64,000 nt of DNA from Flavobacteriales bacterium (GTDB lineage Bacteria; Bacteroidota; Bacteroidia; Flavobacteriales_F; PHOS-HE28). The position numbers and the translations under genes were made by a program. The DNA is taken from NCBI GenBank assembly GCA_023957375.1, contig JAMLHB010000001.1, positions 1,776,245-1,840,244 on the forward strand, in the 5' to 3' direction. The notes under the pieces are model-generated. The model ran no database searches. It was given only the letters and a program-made list of their open reading frames with translations, and was not told the origin of the DNA. Shown in pieces: positions 16,572 through 26,300 of the stretch (positions are counted from its first letter, which is position 1; every line of letters begins with the position of its first letter).

Positions 16572-19500
16572 ATGATGAATTCAGACACTCCAAAACAACG
16601 AATGCGCTGGTGGGCCGCCGCAACACTGGCAGTATGCCTGTGGGCCGGCCCCCCGAGCGCCCAAGCCCAATCCGTAGTGATCGGCGGTGATGCCCAGAAC
16701 ACCAACGGCACCACGCAAGGCCCCATCAATGATTGGTATGCTTACCAGCGGTACCAAGTAGTGTACTTGGCCAGCGAATTGTCCGCTGCAGGCATGCCAA
16801 GCGGTGCCTCCATCACCGCCTTGGGCTTCTCCATCAGCGAGGACAATGGCCCGGCATTCCCGGGCTACACCATCGGCCTGGCCCATACCTCGGCCACCAA
16901 CAGCGCCGCGCACAATTCCGCCACGCTCACCACGGTGTTCGGCCCGGCTTCGTACAATGCCGCGGTTACTGCGGCCGGAGTGCATGACATGATCACGTTC
17001 TCCACCCCCTTTGCCTGGGACGGCGCGAGCAACATCCTGGTGGACATCTGCACCGGTACCACGGCAATGCCCTACGCAAGCCCGTACGGTGGTGTACGTG
17101 CCTCCAACATGACGAACGGCTCGCGTTATGCGCAATCGGACGGCAGCGCCCAGTGCAGCGTGAACACCGCCTCCTCCACTAACCTGCGCCCGCAGATCCG
17201 CTTGAACTACACCGGCGGTACGCCCTGCGCGGGCACCCCTGCACCCGGCAACACCACCGGCCCTGCTATGGTGAGCGCCGGTGCCAACTTCTTGTTGGGG
17301 CTGCAAAATGCCACGCCTGGTGCTGGCGTTAGCTACCAATGGTATGCCAGCACCACCTCCGCCACGGGTCCGTGGACCGCTGTAGGTCCCAACTTGAGCG
17401 TTTACAACACATCCGCCTCCGCGGACAGCTGGTACTACTGCGAGGTGACCTGCTCGGCAGGGCCCGGCACGGGGGCCAGCAGCGTGTTGTTCGTTGAAGT
17501 ACTGCCGACCTACGCAGTACCTCTAACGGGAAATAACAGCGTAGTCTGTGGAACGGACCTGATCCTTACCGACAATGGCGGCTCCGGAGGCAATTATGGC
17601 ACCAATGCCAATGGCTACACCGTGCTGGAAGCAGGGACGGGTGGCATCATCAGCATCACGGGTCCTTATGCCACGGAAAGCGGCTGGGACTATGTCCGCC
17701 TATATGACGGCGCAGGCACCGGTGGTGTCCAGCTTCAGAGCGTATCCGGCAATGGGTCCCTGAACTACACGGGCACCGCAGGGCAAACCCTCACGATCCA
17801 ATTAACTTCGGACGGGTCGAACAATTTCGCGGGCTTTGAATTCATCGTGTCGTACAGTGGCCAATGCTATCCAACCTGCACATCCACTCCGAACCCGGGC
17901 AACACCACCGGCCCGGCCTTGGCATGTGCGGCCACGTCGTTCGTGCTCGGCATTGACAACCCGTCCACCGATGCGGGCATCAGCTACCAGTGGGAGCTCT
18001 CTTCCGACGGGCAAACCTGGAGCAATGCCCCGGGAGCCAGCACGAATGCCACCTACAGCACCTCCCAGAGCAACACCACCTGGTACCGCGTGCAAATGAC
18101 CTGCGCCGGCCATGGCATCGCCGCCAGCACCCCCTTGGAAGTGGGCATGAACCTGCCTACCGCATGTTACTGCACCCCCACCGGGGCCGCGAACAACTCC
18201 GATGAGATCCGCAACTTCACCTTGGCCAACATCAACAACAACTCCGCGGCAAGCGAAGGCACCAACGGCTATATGGACTATACCGGATCGGTGGCCGCTG
18301 CGCAATTGCTCGCGGGCACCAGCTACACTGCCTCGCTCACCAGCGGGGCCGGAAGCGGCAGCCATGAAGCGGCTCTTTGGATCGACTACAACGATGATGG
18401 CGTGTTTGACGCTGCCGAACTGGTGGCCACTATCGCCTCCATCAGCCAAAATTCCACGGAGGACTTCACGCCCTTCGTGCCCGCGCCGGCCCATGCCGGA
18501 ATACACCGTGCACGTGTTCAATACATCTATAACTTCTCTGCCACGCCAGACCCCTGCACGGTGACCACAACATTCGCCGAAACCGAGGATTACCTGGTGG
18601 AAGTCACCGTACCTCCTGCCTGCAGCGGCATCCCGGATGCGGGCACCATTACCGCTTCCCAAGGCCTTGTTTGCCTTGGCATTGCCTTCAACCTGAACGG
18701 CGTTGCCGGCAATGAGCTGGGCCTCACCTACCAGTGGCAAAGCTCCCCCGCAGGGGCCGGCTCCTGGTCCGATATCTCCGGGGCCACTAACTCCTCATAC
18801 ACCGTGTCGGCCGGTATCACCGCCAGTACTGATTACCGCCTGGTGGTCACCTGCACCAACAGCGCTGAAAGCGCCACCTCCAACGTGGCATCCGTGGCAT
18901 TGAAGGCAATCACCGAGTGCTATTGCACCGTGGGAGGAAACAATTCCAGCTACTACATCGATAGCTTCACCACCACGGGCGCCAGCCAAAACATCAGCAA
19001 TACGGGTTCGGGCTATTCCACGGGCGGATACGGCAACTTTGCCGCAACCCACACCGTGAGCCAGAACGCAGGTGCATCCGTAGGCTTCACCGCCACCTAT
19101 GCTGCAAACAACACCTTTGGCCTGAAGGTATGGGTGGACTGGAACCAGGATGGTGACTACAGCGACCCCGGTGAACAGGTATATGCCAGCACGAGCTATG
19201 CTGGAAGCCACACAGGCAGCTTTACCGTGCCACTGACCGCCACTGCGGGCACCACCCGCATGCGGATCGGCAACTCCTATACTCCGAGTTCAGGCCCCTC
19301 CAGCCCCTGCCTGATATCGTTGAGCGGTGAGTATGAGGACTACAGCTTCGAGGTGATTCCGCCGCCAAGCTGCAGCGGCACCCCGGATGCGGGCACCATT
19401 ACCGCTTCCCAAAGCCTTGTTTGCCCTGGCATTGCCTTCAACCTGAACGGCGTTGCCGGCAATGAGCTGGGCCTCACCTACCAGTGGCAAAGCTCTCCCG

Positions 19501-21371
19501 CCGGAGCCGGTGCCTGGTCCGACATCACCGGGGCCACTAACGCCTCATACACCGTGTTGGCCGGCATCACCGCCAGCACCGATTATCGCCTGGTGGTCAC
19601 CTGCACCAACAGCAACGAGAGCACTTTCTCCAACGTGGCTACCGTAACGTTGAAAGCGGTGGCGGACTGCTACTGCACTGCCTCGTCAAATACGGTGGAG
19701 CCGATCTGCAATGTGACCTTCGCAGGCATCAACAACACTTCCGCAACCACGGGGGGTGCGGGCTATGAGGATTTCATGGGCTTGGTCGCCCCTGCCCAGG
19801 TTTCCCAAGGCGGCGCCTACCAGATCTCCGTTTCCGGCAATACTGACGGGGACTTTACAAACTACTTCACCGCCTTCTTCGATTGGGACCGGAACGGCAC
19901 CTATGAAACAGCCGTTCCCATCGGAAGCATAGTGGACGATGAGTGCTCCGTGGTGATCAACGCCACGGTGTCCGTACCGGCGAACGCAGCCACCGGCATC
20001 ACCCGCATGCGCGTGATCAAGAACTTCAACAGCGCACCGGGCGGCCCGTGCGGCAATAACAGCTACGGTCAAGTGGAAGACTACTTGGTGAACGTGAATG
20101 CGTGCACCAAGGTGGAGGTGAACATCACCACCGACGGCAACCCCGGCGACCTGAGCTGGGAGATCACCGATGCCAACAGTGTAGTGATCGCCTCCGGTGC
20201 CCCTGCCGCAGCCAACCAATTGGTGAGCGAAGCGGTATGCATCGGTGAAGCACCGGTGGACGCCTGCTTCGGCTTCCGCATCATGGACAGCTTCGGCGAC
20301 GGCATCACCGGCGGCGGTTGGGAACTGCGCACACCGGACGGCAGGCTGATCCTGCGTGATGAGTTCGCCGACGGCAGCCAAAGCCCCTCCGCCACCCCGC
20401 AGACGCCCAGCTACGGCAGCGGCCACAGCTTCTGCCTGCCCCTGGGCCCCTCGCGCATCATGGCCAACGAGTGCAACGTGTTCACCAACGGCATGTACGA
20501 CAAGGTGTACTGCAGCAAGGTGACCGGTGCCACCCAGTACCAGTTCGAGTTCAGCAACCCCGATGCCGGCTATGTGCGCCGCATCGCACGCCCGCACAAC
20601 TACGTGGTGTTCTACGAGATGGTCTCCAGCCCATTAGTGCCCGGCGTAGTGTACTTCACCCGCGCGCGTACCAATGAGCAAGGCCCCTTGGCCAGCGCAC
20701 ACTGGGGTTCGGGCTGCGACCTCGGCTTGGGCATCGCTCAGGTGGTGCAGTGCACCCAGCTGATCCAGGCACCCGCCTACGGCCACTCCTGCGGCGAGAC
20801 CCGCAGCTTCACCGCGCCGTACAACTACCTCTATGCCAAGCCCGTGACCGGAGCCACCACCTACACCTTCAAGATCACAGGTGACGACGGCAACTACAAC
20901 AGCGGCATCGAGTTCGTGCGCAACACGTACATCCTCGCACTGGGCTGGGGTACTGGCGAGGCACCGGCCTTGACGGACCAAACCACCTACCAGGTGCAGG
21001 TGCGGGTAACGGTGAACGGCATCGAGGGCGCCTACTGCGGCAACGTGTGCAACGTCACCATCGACAACAACCCGAACTTGGGGATTCGCCTGGCGCAGAC
21101 CGAAGGGCAGCCTGAGTTCAACCTCTGGCCGAACCCCAACAACGGGCAGCACCTCAACGTGGCCCTGAGCGGCTTGAACAGCGAAATCACCACCGCCGAC
21201 GTGCGCCTGATGGACCTCACCGGCCGCGTGGCCTTGGGCACCCAACTGAACGTGGTGGACGGTGCCATCAACAGCGTGATCGAACTGGGCAATGCCGCCA
21301 ACGGCACCTACCTGCTGCAGGTCATCGCCGGTGGCAAGACCTATACGAAGCGCGTGGTGGTGAGCAAGTAG
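16572..21371 (+). CDS. Giant T9SS type A secreted protein with CUB-like and three GEVED domains
   Basis: 1599 residues. The start is ATG-ATG at 16572/16575, followed by a signal peptide (about 1-33, ending PPSAQAQS). After an N-terminal domain (~35-215) it alternates Ig-like segments (SYQWYASTTSA; TYQWQSSPAGAG twice) with a CUB-like domain (~333-433; SGWDYVRLYDGAG). It also has three GEVED domains at ~540-680, ~787-930 and ~1037-1177, each with the diagnostic acidic ending (e.g. FAETEDYLVEV, SGEYEDYSFEV, YGQVEDYLVNV) and a WIDYNDDGVFD-like loop. The C-terminus (~1515-1599) is a type A sorting domain: LWPNPNNGQHLNV, LMDLTGRVALG, NGTYLLQV and a basic end. The two SPAGAG-type segments near 18610-18900 and 19370-19660 are recent internal duplicates. 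It is monocistronic and ends at a terminator; probably a large surface or matrix protein. Confidence 0.92.
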   Translation: MMNSDTPKQRMRWWAAATLAVCLWAGPPSAQAQSVVIGGDAQNTNGTTQGPINDWYAYQRYQVVYLASELSAAGMPSGASITALGFSISEDNGPAFPGYTIGLAHTSATNSAAHNSATLTTVFGPASYNAAVTAAGVHDMITFSTPFAWDGASNILVDICTGTTAMPYASPYGGVRASNMTNGSRYAQSDGSAQCSVNTASSTNLRPQIRLNYTGGTPCAGTPAPGNTTGPAMVSAGANFLLGLQNATPGAGVSYQWYASTTSATGPWTAVGPNLSVYNTSASADSWYYCEVTCSAGPGTGASSVLFVEVLPTYAVPLTGNNSVVCGTDLILTDNGGSGGNYGTNANGYTVLEAGTGGIISITGPYATESGWDYVRLYDGAGTGGVQLQSVSGNGSLNYTGTAGQTLTIQLTSDGSNNFAGFEFIVSYSGQCYPTCTSTPNPGNTTGPALACAATSFVLGIDNPSTDAGISYQWELSSDGQTWSNAPGASTNATYSTSQSNTTWYRVQMTCAGHGIAASTPLEVGMNLPTACYCTPTGAANNSDEIRNFTLANINNNSAASEGTNGYMDYTGSVAAAQLLAGTSYTASLTSGAGSGSHEAALWIDYNDDGVFDAAELVATIASISQNSTEDFTPFVPAPAHAGIHRARVQYIYNFSATPDPCTVTTTFAETEDYLVEVTVPPACSGIPDAGTITASQGLVCLGIAFNLNGVAGNELGLTYQWQSSPAGAGSWSDISGATNSSYTVSAGITASTDYRLVVTCTNSAESATSNVASVALKAITECYCTVGGNNSSYYIDSFTTTGASQNISNTGSGYSTGGYGNFAATHTVSQNAGASVGFTATYAANNTFGLKVWVDWNQDGDYSDPGEQVYASTSYAGSHTGSFTVPLTATAGTTRMRIGNSYTPSSGPSSPCLISLSGEYEDYSFEVIPPPSCSGTPDAGTITASQSLVCPGIAFNLNGVAGNELGLTYQWQSSPAGAGAWSDITGATNASYTVLAGITASTDYRLVVTCTNSNESTFSNVATVTLKAVADCYCTASSNTVEPICNVTFAGINNTSATTGGAGYEDFMGLVAPAQVSQGGAYQISVSGNTDGDFTNYFTAFFDWDRNGTYETAVPIGSIVDDECSVVINATVSVPANAATGITRMRVIKNFNSAPGGPCGNNSYGQVEDYLVNVNACTKVEVNITTDGNPGDLSWEITDANSVVIASGAPAAANQLVSEAVCIGEAPVDACFGFRIMDSFGDGITGGGWELRTPDGRLILRDEFADGSQSPSATPQTPSYGSGHSFCLPLGPSRIMANECNVFTNGMYDKVYCSKVTGATQYQFEFSNPDAGYVRRIARPHNYVVFYEMVSSPLVPGVVYFTRARTNEQGPLASAHWGSGCDLGLGIAQVVQCTQLIQAPAYGHSCGETRSFTAPYNYLYAKPVTGATTYTFKITGDDGNYNSGIEFVRNTYILALGWGTGEAPALTDQTTYQVQVRVTVNGIEGAYCGNVCNVTIDNNPNLGIRLAQTEGQPEFNLWPNPNNGQHLNVALSGLNSEITTADVRLMDLTGRVALGTQLNVVDGAINSVIELGNAANGTYLLQVIAGGKTYTKRVVVSK

Positions 21372-21395
21372 CCATCCTGCTTTCCAATGTCGAAG

Positions 21396-21421
21396 GGCCG
21401 CTCCGCAAGGGGCGGCCTTTT
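21396..21421 (+). terminator. Rho-independent terminator after the GEVED gene
   Basis: The stem GGCCGCTCC (21396-21404) pairs with GGGGCGGCC (21409-21417) across a GCAA tetraloop, with one G-T pair, followed by TTTT. It begins 24 bp after the stop codon. Confidence 0.85.
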
Positions 21422-21431
21422 GTGCGTTGGT

Positions 21432-21471
21432 GGTTCTCGCAGGGTCCACTTCGTGTGACCCTGCGAGAACC
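21432..21471. repeat. 40-bp palindromic element, copy 2, at the break point of the IS110 relic
   Basis: A 15-bp perfect inverted repeat (GGTTCTCGCAGGGTC and its complement) around a 10-nt loop. It differs from copies 1 and 3 by a matched change in both arms (CGCG to CTCG on the left, CGCG to CGAG on the right), so pairing is kept. It sits exactly where transposase similarity ends. Confidence 0.88.
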
Positions 21472-21474
21472 CAA

Positions 21475-21916
21475 GTTTTGCCCCGTCGGCCACCAACCGG
21501 TCCCGGAACGCCAACAGCTGCTTGAGCTCCAGCATGGCCACAGTGGTGGAACTTGCCTTGCGCTGCTTGTCCCGGTGGCGCATGGCAAAGTCGGCGATGC
21601 GCACCGCATCGATGCGGTCGTTCTTTCCCCGCACCATGCCCATGCTTTGCCGGATGTCCATGGGGTGTGCCGCCCACGCAGGCACCCCGCCCTCCACCAA
21701 TATGGCCAGGAGCGTGTTGGAGTAATGCCCGGTGGGTTCAAAGCAGGCCAGGCAGGCGCTCCTGTCCATGCCAGCCTCACGTCCCCATCGCCCCAAAAGC
21801 AAGTTGATCCCCTTGCCCGTGTTGGGCACTTCGGCCTGGTCCACCACGTGGCCACGGCCATCAAGCAAGGCGAAGTCCAGCTTGGCCTTGCTCACGTCAA
21901 TCCCCATGTAATGCAT
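21475..21916 (-). pseudogene. IS110-family transposase, N-terminal fragment
   Basis: About 147 residues of the RuvC-like DEDD domain are readable from the ATG at 21914-21916. They include GIDVSKAKLDFALLD (first Asp), CFEPTGHYSNTLLA (Glu) and GKNDRIDAVRIADFAMRH (last two Asp). After RDRLVADGAKL the similarity stops: the frame runs through the 40-bp palindrome and the neighbouring terminator to a stop at 21341, which is chance sequence. The C-terminal Transposase_20 domain with the catalytic Ser is absent, so the element cannot move by itself. It is a remnant, not a working insertion sequence. Confidence 0.88.
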
Positions 21917-22330
21917 TGTTGCTTAGTTTTGGGTTCTACATGTGGTCCCCGGGGGACTGTGCATGGGTCTGCTGCTCGATGACTCTAATAGGCCGCTAGC
22001 CTGATATTCTATCCGAGCCTTGGACCCGAGTGGACGACAGGTACTCATAAGGCCCTTAGGTCATTAACCTTTCCGGCCCGTTAGATCACATGCCGTCCTG
22101 CTCAGCTCTCTCCGGGGATCCTTTCCTTCGCTAAGATGATTTCGCCTTAGCGAAGACAAGGGTAGAGTCCGGCCCGCCGAATGCACCTCTTCAAGCGTAG
22201 TTCACAGACGGGCCGGAGACCCTACCAGCACACTCACTCGGGTTCGCGGAGGCGGCGATCTGGCACGAAAGGAAAAGCGCCTCACAAGGAATGGATGCGT
22301 CCATCAGGTGGAAAATCCACTAACTTGCAC
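21917..22330 (-). other. Structured non-coding DNA upstream of the IS110 relic (possible bridge-RNA remnant)
   Basis: 414 bp with no gene. It holds a 10-bp perfect hairpin (CTTCGCTAAG at 22126-22135 with CTTAGCGAAG at 22146-22155). A two-part stem follows: GGTAG 22161-22165 with CTACC 22222-22226, and TCCGGCCCG 22168-22176 with CGGGCCGGA 22209-22217, separated by an internal loop. In IS110-group elements the guide (bridge) RNA is encoded in the end upstream of the transposase, which is where this lies. Identity as a bridge RNA is inference from position and structure only. Confidence 0.4.
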
Positions 22331-22644
22331 CCTGCATGAAGCAAGGCCTTGGAATGCCAAGGGCACCCCTCCAGAGCGACTGGAAGGGTGCCGACTCGGA
22401 CGTTCACTGGTCAATCAGGAGTTCAGTAATCCTCTCAGCCCCACTCTCCAATAGCGCGTTGAGCCACTTTGCCTCCATGCCAGTGTCATTCAATCCGTTC
22501 AGCACTCAGGAGGTCGGCTCTCCATGCCACGCGGGCCACTCTCAAAGCCTCGCGGACATCCGTCCCCCATTCGTTCCTACTGGGCGAATGGACCCCCACC
22601 GAAGTGGAAATCGGGCGCAACTTATAGTGGCCCAAAGGCACCGT
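22331..22644. other. Gene-poor region before the NarL-type regulator
   Basis: An open frame of 104 codons (22336-22650, plus) exists, but it resembles no family I recognise and has unusual composition for this genome. It may be decayed sequence from the old insertion. No promoter with a full TAnnTTTG box is seen. Confidence 0.4.
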
Positions 22645-22664
22645 TTGTAGAATTTTTGCTACAC
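22645..22664. promoter_or_regulatory. Palindromic operator candidate, site 1
   Basis: TTGTAGAATTTTTGCTACAC, with half-sites TTGTAG / CTACA(C), lies 21 bp before the regulator's start codon. The reverse complement of 31621-31640 matches it at 18 of 20 positions. An AT-rich palindrome in a GC-rich genome, repeated in front of two genes of the same locus, suggests a protein-binding site. The adjacent NarL-type regulator is the obvious candidate to bind it (inference). Confidence 0.5.
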
Positions 22665-22685
22665 GTCTCCCAAACGCCTCAACAA

Positions 22686-23333
22686 ATGGCCTTGAACCTC
22701 AGTTTCCTTCTCGCCGACGACCACGTGATCGTGCGCCGGGGATTGCGCAACCTGCTGTACGACCAATTCCATGCAGGGAACGTGGATGAAGTAGCCACCT
22801 GCCGGGAATTGCTGGACAGCTTGGCGCGCAAGGAGCCTTCCCTGCTCGTGCTGGACCTGCAGTTGACCGACGGCAGCAGCTTGGACCACTTGGAGCGCAT
22901 CAGCCAAGCACACCCGGCCATGCGCACCTTGGTGTATACCATGCGCTCGGAAACGGTGTACGCCCAGCGCGTCATGGCTTTGGGGGCCGCAGGGTTTCTG
23001 AGCAAGGAATCTTCCGAGGAGGAGGTGACCCGCGCGATCAGGCATGTGCTTCAAGGGCGCCCCTACATCAGCGGCACAACAGAAGACCACCTGCAGGAAA
23101 AGGCCAAGGACGCCGAGGCAAAAACGAACCCCTTCGCCTTGCTGTCCGACCGGGAGATGAGCGTGATGGACAATATGCTGGCTGGCTTTGGTGTGAAGGA
23201 CATCTCTCTGCGCCTGCACCTGCAGCCCACCACCGTGGCCACCTACAAGGCGAGGATCTTCGACAAGTTGGGCGTGGCCAACCTGCTCGACCTGCAACGC
23301 TTGGCACAGGCCCACCGGCACTATATGGAATGA
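22686..23333 (+). CDS. NarL/FixJ-type response regulator
   Basis: 215 residues from the ATG at 22686 (MALNLSFLLADDHVIVRRGL). The frame extends upstream, but only this start places the receiver at the N-terminus. Receiver: acidic pair D11-D12, phospho-acceptor D57 in LLVLDLQLTDG, and the conserved Lys in GFLSKESSEEE. A LuxR-type HTH follows (~150-212; LSDREMSVMDNMLAGFGVKDIS, TTVATYKARIFDKLGV). The stop overlaps the ATG of the sensor kinase (ATGA at 23330-23333), so the pair is translationally coupled. It heads the 30-kb surface-protein block and likely controls part of it, possibly through the palindromes at 22645 and 31621. Confidence 0.95.
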   Translation: MALNLSFLLADDHVIVRRGLRNLLYDQFHAGNVDEVATCRELLDSLARKEPSLLVLDLQLTDGSSLDHLERISQAHPAMRTLVYTMRSETVYAQRVMALGAAGFLSKESSEEEVTRAIRHVLQGRPYISGTTEDHLQEKAKDAEAKTNPFALLSDREMSVMDNMLAGFGVKDISLRLHLQPTTVATYKARIFDKLGVANLLDLQRLAQAHRHYME

Positions 23334-26300
23334 ACCGCCACCCGCGCTTCCGCCGCTGGCCATGGGCCATTGCGCTGGCGTTGCTGGCCGCAACGCAGGC
23401 CGCAGGGCAGGAGACGTGGACGCGCGAGCAGTACACCTCGGAAAATGGCCTGTTGCAGAACCGCGTTCATGCGATCGACCGCGACCAGTGGGGCAGCCTG
23501 CTGATCGGCACGGAAGGGGGCTTAGTCCGCTTTGACGGACAGGGCTTCCGGCAGATCGGCATTCCTTCCCCGGAGGGCATGCGCCCCAGCCGCGTGCTGG
23601 AGATCATCGCCGTGCCCGACAATGCCTTCGTGATACGCGATGCCGGAAGCCGACAGTACTTGTACAAAGACCACCTGCTTACCCCCCTCACCGCAGATGC
23701 CCCCGCCCGAAAGCCGCTGGCGCGCTTCGGGGGGCGCGGCGTGTCGATCAGTACCGTGCTGCGTGCCATGGACCCCGATTCCACGGTCGACAACAAGGCG
23801 GCTTGGCCGTACAGCGTGCGCATGATCCCCTTGGAGGGGGACCGCTGGTGCCTGCGCACCGAGATGGAAGTGCTGGTATATGGGGAGGCAAAGCTCTTGT
23901 ACCGCTTCCCCATCCCCAAAGGCAAGTGGTCCCATCTGTTCATGCTGGGCGGCATGCTGATCTCCCTGGATGCTGAAGGCCACCCCTACCATGTGGATTG
24001 GCGCACCCGGGAATCCACCCGCCTGCATGCGTCGGGCTTTCCGCGCGCAGAGATCAAGGATGGCCAGCTGTCCTGGCGCGTGCAGTGGGAAGGCAGCAAC
24101 CACCTGGTCAGCCTGGTAGCGGGCGAAAACTTGTATGGCCTTCGCCTTTCCGAGGACGGTACCAGCCTCATTGCGGAACGTTTCAACCTGGACCTGCCAA
24201 CCGATTGCAAGATCGGTGCGATGGTGTGGACCACCGAAGGGCAGGTTTTGGCGGTGGGCACCGACACCAAGGGCCTGTACTTGTACCGCAGGAACAGCAT
24301 GCGGACCCTATTGTGCGACCTGCCCGGAGACGGCGTGAACAATGCCTATTTTGCCCAGGCTCCTTTCGGGCGGAACGGGGTGATCACCAGCTCCCGCAGC
24401 GTGCCGCGCACCTTTACCCAAGCTGGCTGTGAAGAAAAGGGGCCGATAAAGCGAGGCTTCGATGATGCCGCCATCGTGTTGGACGGCGAGCAGCGGTATT
24501 GGTATGGAAGAGGTGATTCGCTCTTCACCTTCGACCTGGCCACCAATGAGGAGCGGTTGGTACAAGCAGGCGTGCGGCCGCTGTGCTTCTGGGAGGACGG
24601 GGCCGCCATGATCATCGGGGCGTCCAAAGGGATCTATCGCTGGGAACACGGGCACTTGGCCATGACCAACCCGATGAACGACAAGGACCTGTCCCAGCGG
24701 CCCACCGCCCTGTGCATCACCCCGAAAGGCGAGCTTTGGGTAGCCACCTGCTCGGGTGTTTACCACGCCTTGGCCACCGGAGGCTGGAAGCCGGTGCCGG
24801 GACTGGCCGGTGTTTGCGCGAGAACCTTGGCCTTGGTGGGCCCGGATATTTTTGTGGGCACCTACGGCAGCGGCGCCTTCCTGTTCAGGAATGACCATCT
24901 TTTCCGCTTGCCCATGGACCTTGACGGGTTCCTCAGCCACGTGCACGCCTTTATGCCCGATAGTGCGGGCTTCCTGTGGATGAGCACCAACCAGGGGCTC
25001 TTCAGGGTGCGAAACAAAGACCTGGCCCAGTGGAGCAACGACACGACGCAAAGCCTGTACTACGCCTATTACGGGCGGCGCACCGGTATCCGCAATTCGG
25101 AATTCAACGGCGGGTGCAGCCCCTCCTATCTACGCACAGCCAGTGGTTGGGCTTCCTTCCCCAGCATGGACGGCCTGGTGTGGTTCCGGCCTGACGACGT
25201 GCCCGATGCCTACCCTGCCGAACCGATCCTGTTGGAAGGCCTAACGGTGGACGGCAAGCGCATGGACCTGCCAGGTCTGCACCTCCTGGATTGGAACCAC
25301 CGGGAAGTGGTCGCCTCCTTTTCCATGGCCTATTGGGGCACGCGCGAAAATGCACGGCTCGAATACGCGATCGAAGGGGTGCAGGGCGGCAAGTGGACCT
25401 TGATGCGCCCCGACCAGCAGGAATTGCACCTTGCCTCGCTGCCCACCGGCGCCACCACCCTGCGGATCCGCAAGCTGGGCGCTGCGTTCCGAGGGGAGGG
25501 CAATGCCCTTGAGATCCGCTTCTTCACGCCGGTGCCCTTCTTCCGCACCTCTTGGTTCATCGCGCTGTGCGTGGCGGTGGGGGCCTTGATGCTTTGGGCC
25601 CTGTTGCGGTTGAACGCCGCACGCCTGCGGCGTAAAAACCTGCAACTCGAAAAAATGGTGCGCCTGCGCACCGGTGAACTTACCGAGGCCAATAACGTGC
25701 TCAGGCGCTCCCTGGAGATGAAGGAAATGCTCGTCTCGATCATCTCCCATGACATTGTCACCCCGTTGCGCTTTATCGCCCGGGTGGCCAACGGGGCGGC
25801 CCACGGACGCAAGATGCAGGAACCTGGCCGCCTGCACGACACCCTGGAAGACCTGGCCCGTTCCTCGGAAAAGCTGCATGCCAATGCGCAGGACCTGCTG
25901 CAATGGATCAAACGCCAGGATGGCCGCATTGAACTGCGCACAAAAACCTTGGCCTTGCATCCCTTCGTAGCCGAAGTGTTGGGCATGGAGCGCGAGCGTG
26001 CCACGGATAAAGGCCTGCAACTGAGAAATGAAGTTCCCCTGGACGACGTGATCGCCACGGACCGCAACGTGCTTTCCATCGTGCTCCACAACTTGGTGGC
26101 CAACGCGGTGAGCCACACCTCCAAAGGATACGTGGTGATCCGCGGAAAAACGGTGGGCAACAGCTACACCATTGAGGTGGCCGATTCCGGCAATGGCATG
26201 CCGGAAGCCGCCCTGAAGCACGTGATGCGCATACAGGGAAAGGGGGCCACCGGCGCCATGAACGAAGAGGGCGAGCGCGACGTGCAGGGCTTGGGCCTGC

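Noticed and set aside
21341-21474. C-terminal tail of the IS110 open frame as genuine transposase
   Set aside because: It reads through the 40-bp palindrome and the terminator and end of the neighbouring gene; nothing in it matches Transposase_20.
22336-22650. 104-codon open frame before the NarL-type regulator
   Set aside because: No recognisable family, odd composition, and it overlaps the palindrome and leader of the regulator gene.
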